From: Bacteroidales bacterium UBA6207
GTDB lineage: Bacteria; Bacteroidota; Bacteroidia; Bacteroidales; F082
Length of the DNA: 16,683 nt
Direction of reading: 5' to 3'
Assembly: GCA_002421995.1 (NCBI GenBank)
Contig: DISP01000096.1
Span: 1-16,683 of the forward strand
The notes under the pieces were generated by a model. The model saw only the letters and a list, made by a program, of their open reading frames with translations, did not search any database and was not told the DNA's origin. Made by a program: the position numbers and the translations under genes. Shown here piece after piece: positions 13,217 through 16,683 of this stretch. Numbering within the stretch: the stretch's first letter is position 1; the number at the start of each line of letters is the position of its first letter.

Positions 13217-16066
13217 CAGAAGTTTCCAGTTAATGGTAAACAAATGTGTTTGGTTAATCTCTTGTTTCATTCGCTTTTGTATGTCGGCTATCATTTTATC
13301 TCTCATTTCTGCAATTTCATCTTCCACAATAAAAATTTCCTGCCTTTGTTTTTTCTGTTTCCTTGATTCTTCCTGCAATTGTTGTTGCAGTTTCAATTGA
13401 GCCATCGGGTCGGTGGTTTTCTGCACCTCACGGTTTAGCTCTTTTATTTTTGCCTTGGTTTCTTTGATGGCTAATTCAGCAGCATTCATCCTGTCCTCGG
13501 CCCATTTGGTGAGTTTCTCTGTTTCAAATTTCAAGTAGTTGTTGTCCCTTTCTGAAATAGATTTCAATAAAGCATCCAAATGACTTTCTGTTTGAAGGGC
13601 AAGTAGTTTTGCATCAATGCTTGTTGCGTTTCCATTGGCTTGTTTAACAGGTAAAGTGAGTAACCTTTTGGCTTGTTCCTCACTCAATGGTTTGCCATCG
13701 TCTGTTTGGCCAAATGCAACTACATAGTCAGATGATTCAAAAGAGTCCACACTTACAGCCAAAGCACTCAGCCAGCCTTGTTTTCCTTTCAGTACATCCA
13801 GTATTGAAACATTTCCTTCATAACCTGTTAAGTCAAAAGTGAGTGACGTTTCAGATAATTCTTTCTCTTTTGCTTTTTCTAAAACAGTTTGTGCCAGTGT
13901 ATGCCCCATACGATAAACATGAGCTTCGGTATTTGGCTTACCCAATTTGAAAGATTCTGTCGGGAATGTTGCTTCTGAATAAGGTTGCTTTTTGAGTTTA
14001 AAACTCAGGTTTTTATCATTGAAGGTGGCAGCACCATTCAATTCAAATTTGGTAACTGCCCATAGCCATTGCTCGTATTTATTGATGTATTCTCTGCTTT
14101 CAGACAAACGGATTTTGAGTTTGTCCAACACTTCATCATCAAAATTGGCCAAAAGTGTTTCTCTGGTAGAGAGCATTTTGCTGTTGATTTTCTCGTCTAA
14201 TTCTTTTTGAAGTAAGTCAAACTGTTCAATGATTTCCAGATCGGTTCTGTACTTTTGATAGATTTCGGCAATTCGTTTTTCAAAATCAACTCCCGATTCA
14301 ATACTGCCCAACACATCATCACTGGCACCAAATACACCGCTGAATAATTTGAATTTTTCATCCAATAATTGAAATACCCGGATGTCGGCAGCATTTTTTA
14401 CATTCAAGAAATTCACTACCACCACATCGAATTTTTGTCCGTAGCGATGGCAACGACCAATCCGCTGTTCAATGCGTTGCGGATTCCAAGGCAAGTCGTA
14501 ATTGATAAGCAATGAACAGAATTGCAAATTGATACCTTCGGCTGCTGCTTCGGTTGCAATCATAATGGTGGCTTCATTTCTGAAATACTCTACCAATGCT
14601 GCTCGTTTGTCAGCCGTTGGAGAACCAGTCACTTTATCAGTTCCTTTGTTAGTCGCCAACCAACTCTTGTAAACCTTATTAGAAGTTTCATCATTGTTTG
14701 AACCGTTGAACAATACAATCTTGTCAGGATATTGCTCACTCAACAGGTTGAAAAGATAATTCTGAGTTCGGGTAGATTCTGTAAAGATGATAGCTTTCTT
14801 GTTGGCATGTTTATCCATTTTAGAAAAGCCTTCTTTTAAAGCGGTCAACAGTTTTTCTCCTTTTGCATTGTGCTTAATGGATTCAGCCAAATCTCTGAAT
14901 TTTTCTAATTCTAATATTTCCAGTTTTATGGCTTTAATATCCGTTTCGGTCAAAGAATTATCATTAGTCTTTTCCTCCTCTTCCCATTCTTCCGCTTGCT
15001 CTTCAAAAAGTTCATAGTCTTCCGAAACTTCGTCAGCCACACTCACTTTTTGATGGTCTTTAATAACCTGAAGTAATTTTTTAATCAAGCTATTTAGTGT
15101 TCCGGCAATAGCAAATGAAGATGAAGCCAAAAGTTTTCGTAGAATCAAAGTCATTAAATGCCTTTGACTGGCTGGCAAAGCATACAACAACTCCTTTTGC
15201 AGATAATCGCTTACTGCTTCATAGAGTTTCTGTTCATCATCCGATGGCTCAAACTTGATGGTAAGCGGAATTCGGTTGGTGTACCGAATGTATTCCTGAA
15301 CTTGTCTACGCAAATTGCGGATGCAAACCGATTTCAAACGGTCTCTTAAGTCCTGATAATTTTCACCTTCAACTGTTCTTAAAAACTGACTTCTGAAACT
15401 TTTGATGTCACCAAAGGTGTGTTCGTCAATTATGCTTACAAGCCCATACAATTCAAGTAATGAGTTTTGCAGAGGCGTTGCTGTAAGCAGTGCTTTTCTG
15501 GAATGTGATAAGGCTTCTTTAATTGCGTTTCCGATCTTATTAGTGGGTTTATAAACATTGCGTAAACGGTGGGCTTCGTCAACAACAGCCAAGTCCCAGG
15601 AAATCAATTGCACCAAATCAGCCTTCGCTCTTGCGAACTGATAGGAGCAAATGACAATGGTATTTTGGTCAAACGGGTTTCGCTTGCCTGATTTTACAAA
15701 TTCATTGAAATTCTTGTTTTCAAGGATGATAGAGCCCAAGAAGAACTTCTCATATAACTCTTGGCTCCATTGTTTTCTCAGGTTAGCAGGACAAATAATT
15801 AAGAGTTTCTTTCTTCTTTCAGCCCACATTTGAGAGAGTAAAATCCCGGCCTCAATAGTTTTACCTAATCCAACTTCGTCTGCAAGTATTGCACCTTTAG
15901 AAAGGGGAGACTTAAAAGCAAACAGTGCCGACTCCACTTGATGTGGATTCAAATCAACTTGTGCATCCATCAAAGCGACATTAAACTTCTCGCTGCTTCC
16001 TGATGGAAAGCGTCTGGTCAGTTCAAATGCAATGTATTTTGCCTGATATGGAGTTAGTGCATTCAC
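13214..16066 (-). CDS. SNF2/RapA-like DEAH helicase, DrmD-like (950 aa)
   Basis: SNF2-family motifs are complete: Q/I region NPHQVESALFA (40-50), motif I ADEVGLGKTIEAG (62-74), motif II VVDEAHRL (161-168), motif III LLTATPLQNS (193-202), motif V ATEAAAEGINLQ (504-515) and motif VI QRIGRCHRYGQ (534-544). This is the RapA/HepA-type bacterial Snf2 translocase; DISARM's DrmD belongs to the same broad group. An acidic insert (about residues 345-368, with EEQAEEWEEEEK) separates the lobes, and the last ~90 residues are strongly coiled-coil and basic (KIKELNREVQK, QQLQEESRKQKKQRQEIF). The start is GTG (16064-16066) and overlaps the regulator's TGA as GTGA. An ATG at 16062 is out of frame. Likely role: ATP-driven remodelling or translocation on DNA within the restriction system. 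No nuclease domain is seen. Confidence 0.9.
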   Translation of the reverse strand: MNALTPYQAKYIAFELTRRFPSGSSEKFNVALMDAQVDLNPHQVESALFAFKSPLSKGAILADEVGLGKTIEAGILLSQMWAERRKKLLIICPANLRKQWSQELYEKFFLGSIILENKNFNEFVKSGKRNPFDQNTIVICSYQFARAKADLVQLISWDLAVVDEAHRLRNVYKPTNKIGNAIKEALSHSRKALLTATPLQNSLLELYGLVSIIDEHTFGDIKSFRSQFLRTVEGENYQDLRDRLKSVCIRNLRRQVQEYIRYTNRIPLTIKFEPSDDEQKLYEAVSDYLQKELLYALPASQRHLMTLILRKLLASSSFAIAGTLNSLIKKLLQVIKDHQKVSVADEVSEDYELFEEQAEEWEEEEKTNDNSLTETDIKAIKLEILELEKFRDLAESIKHNAKGEKLLTALKEGFSKMDKHANKKAIIFTESTRTQNYLFNLLSEQYPDKIVLFNGSNNDETSNKVYKSWLATNKGTDKVTGSPTADKRAALVEYFRNEATIMIATEAAAEGINLQFCSLLINYDLPWNPQRIEQRIGRCHRYGQKFDVVVVNFLNVKNAADIRVFQLLDEKFKLFSGVFGASDDVLGSIESGVDFEKRIAEIYQKYRTDLEIIEQFDLLQKELDEKINSKMLSTRETLLANFDDEVLDKLKIRLSESREYINKYEQWLWAVTKFELNGAATFNDKNLSFKLKKQPYSEATFPTESFKLGKPNTEAHVYRMGHTLAQTVLEKAKEKELSETSLTFDLTGYEGNVSILDVLKGKQGWLSALAVSVDSFESSDYVVAFGQTDDGKPLSEEQAKRLLTLPVKQANGNATSIDAKLLALQTESHLDALLKSISERDNNYLKFETEKLTKWAEDRMNAAELAIKETKAKIKELNREVQKTTDPMAQLKLQQQLQEESRKQKKQRQEIFIVEDEIAEMRDKMIADIQKRMKQEINQTHLFTINWKLL

Positions 16067-16344
16067 TTATCTTTCACTTTATTTAAAGCAATTTCCAAAG
16101 CCTCAATTGAAAATTTTTCGTTTTCTACCAGTTGTAGAACTTTGTCTGCAAGCCATATAGGCAATAAATCATTTTCTGAAACACAGTACAACTTCGATAA
16201 TTTTTTCAGATGATTACGACTAACCGGTTTTTCATTGTGCTCCATTTTGCTGATATATGTAGTGTCAACCTGCAAATCAGCAGCAACTTGTCTTTGTACT
16301 AATCCTTTGATTTCCCGTAATTCTCTTAGTTTTTCGCCAAGCAT
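16063..16344 (-). CDS. XRE-family HTH regulator of the defence operon (93 aa)
   Basis: Residues 1-55 form a canonical HTH_3 domain: LGEKLRELREIKGLVQRQVA, then AADLQVDTTYISKMEHNEKPVS with recognition helix DTTYISKME. The C-terminal ~35 residues are helical and may serve dimerisation. In size and position it resembles the controller (C) proteins of restriction-modification operons, which regulate their own promoter. AAGGA lies five bases before the ATG. Its TGA overlaps the GTG of the SNF2 gene, so the two are translationally coupled. A TAnnTTTG promoter and an AGTAA-N5-TTACT inverted repeat lie upstream. Regulator call: firm. Autoregulation: inferred. Confidence 0.88.
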   Translation of the reverse strand: MLGEKLRELREIKGLVQRQVAADLQVDTTYISKMEHNEKPVSRNHLKKLSKLYCVSENDLLPIWLADKVLQLVENEKFSIEALEIALNKVKDK

Positions 16345-16349
16345 TATTA

Positions 16350-16354
16350 TCCTT
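16350..16354 (-). promoter_or_regulatory. Shine-Dalgarno-like AAGGA before the HTH regulator
   Basis: The coding strand reads AAGGATAATA then ATG, a 5-nt spacer. It supports the chosen start at 16344. Confidence 0.5.
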
Positions 16355-16377
16355 ATTTATTCTTGTCCTTTAGAGGT

Positions 16378-16385
16378 CAAATATA
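16378..16385 (-). promoter_or_regulatory. Candidate -7 element TATATTTG of the defence operon
   Basis: On the coding strand TATATTTG fits TAnnTTTG exactly and lies 33 bases before the regulator's start codon. No clear TTG/TTTG -33 element appears at 19 bases upstream, which would suit a weak or controlled promoter. It is the only such element found at the head of the 11.6-kb operon. Confidence 0.55.
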
Positions 16386-16387
16386 GA

Positions 16388-16402
16388 AGTAATTATGTTA
16401 CT
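16388..16402. promoter_or_regulatory. Putative operator AGTAA-TTATG-TTACT
   Basis: A perfect 5-bp inverted repeat with a 5-nt centre lies two bases upstream of the -7 element, within the spacer where a bound dimer would cover the promoter. It is a reasonable size for an XRE dimer. Only one copy is seen, so it may be chance. Confidence 0.35.
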
Positions 16403-16596
16403 GTTTTTCCGTGCGGTTGGAAAATTTTGCTCTTTTAGTTTTGTAAAGTATCGGGCAAGTACAGTAAATCCTAAGATGCTGATAATCAGATTGTATTGAT
16501 AACCATTCAGCATATAATGAGATTAATTTGTTGATTTAGAATGGTTTAGGATTTAGAGTTTAAGGGCTGCGGTTTATGGCCTAAATAGCGTTAACC
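16403..16596. other. Upstream region of the defence operon, no gene seen
   Basis: I see no coding frame of note. An inverted repeat ATGCTGA (16476-16482) / TCAGCAT (16507-16513) with a 24-base loop is present, with TGATAATCA inside. It has no T run and is not called a terminator. Confidence 0.45.
16527..16570. repeat. Second copy of the TTTGTTGATT / GGTTTAGGATTTAGAGTTT repeat
   Basis: It has the same module order as 2341-2410 and the same orientation, ending in GGGCTGC against GAGCTGG there. It belongs to a dispersed low-complexity family. Confidence 0.6.
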
Positions 16597-16683
16597 CTTC
16601 TCCAACCTTGCGGACGTCTTCTCCAACCTTGCGGTGTCTTCTCCAACCTTGCAGACGTCTTCTCCAACCTTGCGGACGTCTTC
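16597..16683. repeat. Tandem minisatellite, 20-21-nt unit, at least four copies, running off the window
   Basis: Units are 16597-16617, 16618-16637, 16638-16658 and 16659-16679, with a fifth beginning at 16680. Each starts CTTCTCCAACCTTGC. Units 1 and 4 are identical (21 nt), unit 3 has one substitution (GCAG for GCGG), and unit 2 is 20 nt long (GGTGT for GGACGT). The 20-nt unit would break any reading frame, which argues against a coding repeat. Confidence 0.9.

Noticed and set aside
4698..16344. Complete DISARM or BREX system
   Set aside because: The SNF2 and methyltransferase genes would fit DISARM, but no DUF1998 (DrmB), PLD-family (DrmC), PglZ or BrxC protein is encoded here.
16476..16513. 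Hairpin ATGCTGA/TCAGCAT as a terminator
   Set aside because: Seven-base stem with a 24-base loop and no T run; too weak to call.

Overview
The window looks like a chromosomal segment of a member of the Bacteroidota. The basis is a secreted protein with a C-terminal type IX secretion (Por) sorting domain, two upstream elements that fit the phylum's TAnnTTTG -7 promoter motif, few Shine-Dalgarno sites, an A+T-rich composition, a small S23-type four-helix-bundle protein gene, and intergenic low-complexity repeats of a style I associate with this phylum. Genus cannot be decided from the sequence.

Left part (1-4697): the 3' end of an unrecognised, probably extracellular protein gene (+), then a 482-residue T9SS cargo-like protein (+). 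A patch of stacked simple repeats follows. Next comes a minus-strand group made of a sigma-factor-like protein and two small hypothetical ORFs. About 1 kb then has no convincing gene but is dense in palindromes and dispersed repeats, including two copies of a sequence that looks like a CRISPR repeat, with no cas genes in the window.

Right part (4698-16344): one tightly packed minus-strand operon of about 11.6 kb. In transcription order it encodes an XRE-type HTH regulator, a SNF2/RapA-like helicase (GTG start, GTGA overlap with the regulator), a four-helix-bundle protein, a 1036-residue beta-class DNA methyltransferase of type III Mod-like layout, a RecF/OLD-like AAA ATPase, a DUF4276 (Toprim-like) protein (ATGA overlap with the ATPase), and a 1054-residue type III Res-like DEAD/DEAH helicase with a C-terminal PD-DxK-like nuclease motif. 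A TAnnTTTG promoter and an inverted repeat that could be the regulator's operator precede the operon.

My reading is a DNA-modification-based antiphage system: SNF2 helicase + methyltransferase + Res-like helicase/nuclease as the core. It is related in parts to type III R-M, to DISARM (DrmD-like SNF2 plus adenine methylase) and, as I recall the definitions, to the helicase-methylase-ATPase (Hma) group. Two apparently embedded cassettes interrupt the core. One is the four-helix-bundle gene, which is bounded by inverted copies of an ATTCTTAATTC-type repeat. The other is the ATPase/DUF4276 pair, which has a repeat copy on its upstream side. The same repeat also occurs twice inside the methyltransferase reading frame, where it is translated as NEELRIKN/NEELKIKN. 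The window ends in a 20-21-nt tandem minisatellite that runs off the edge.
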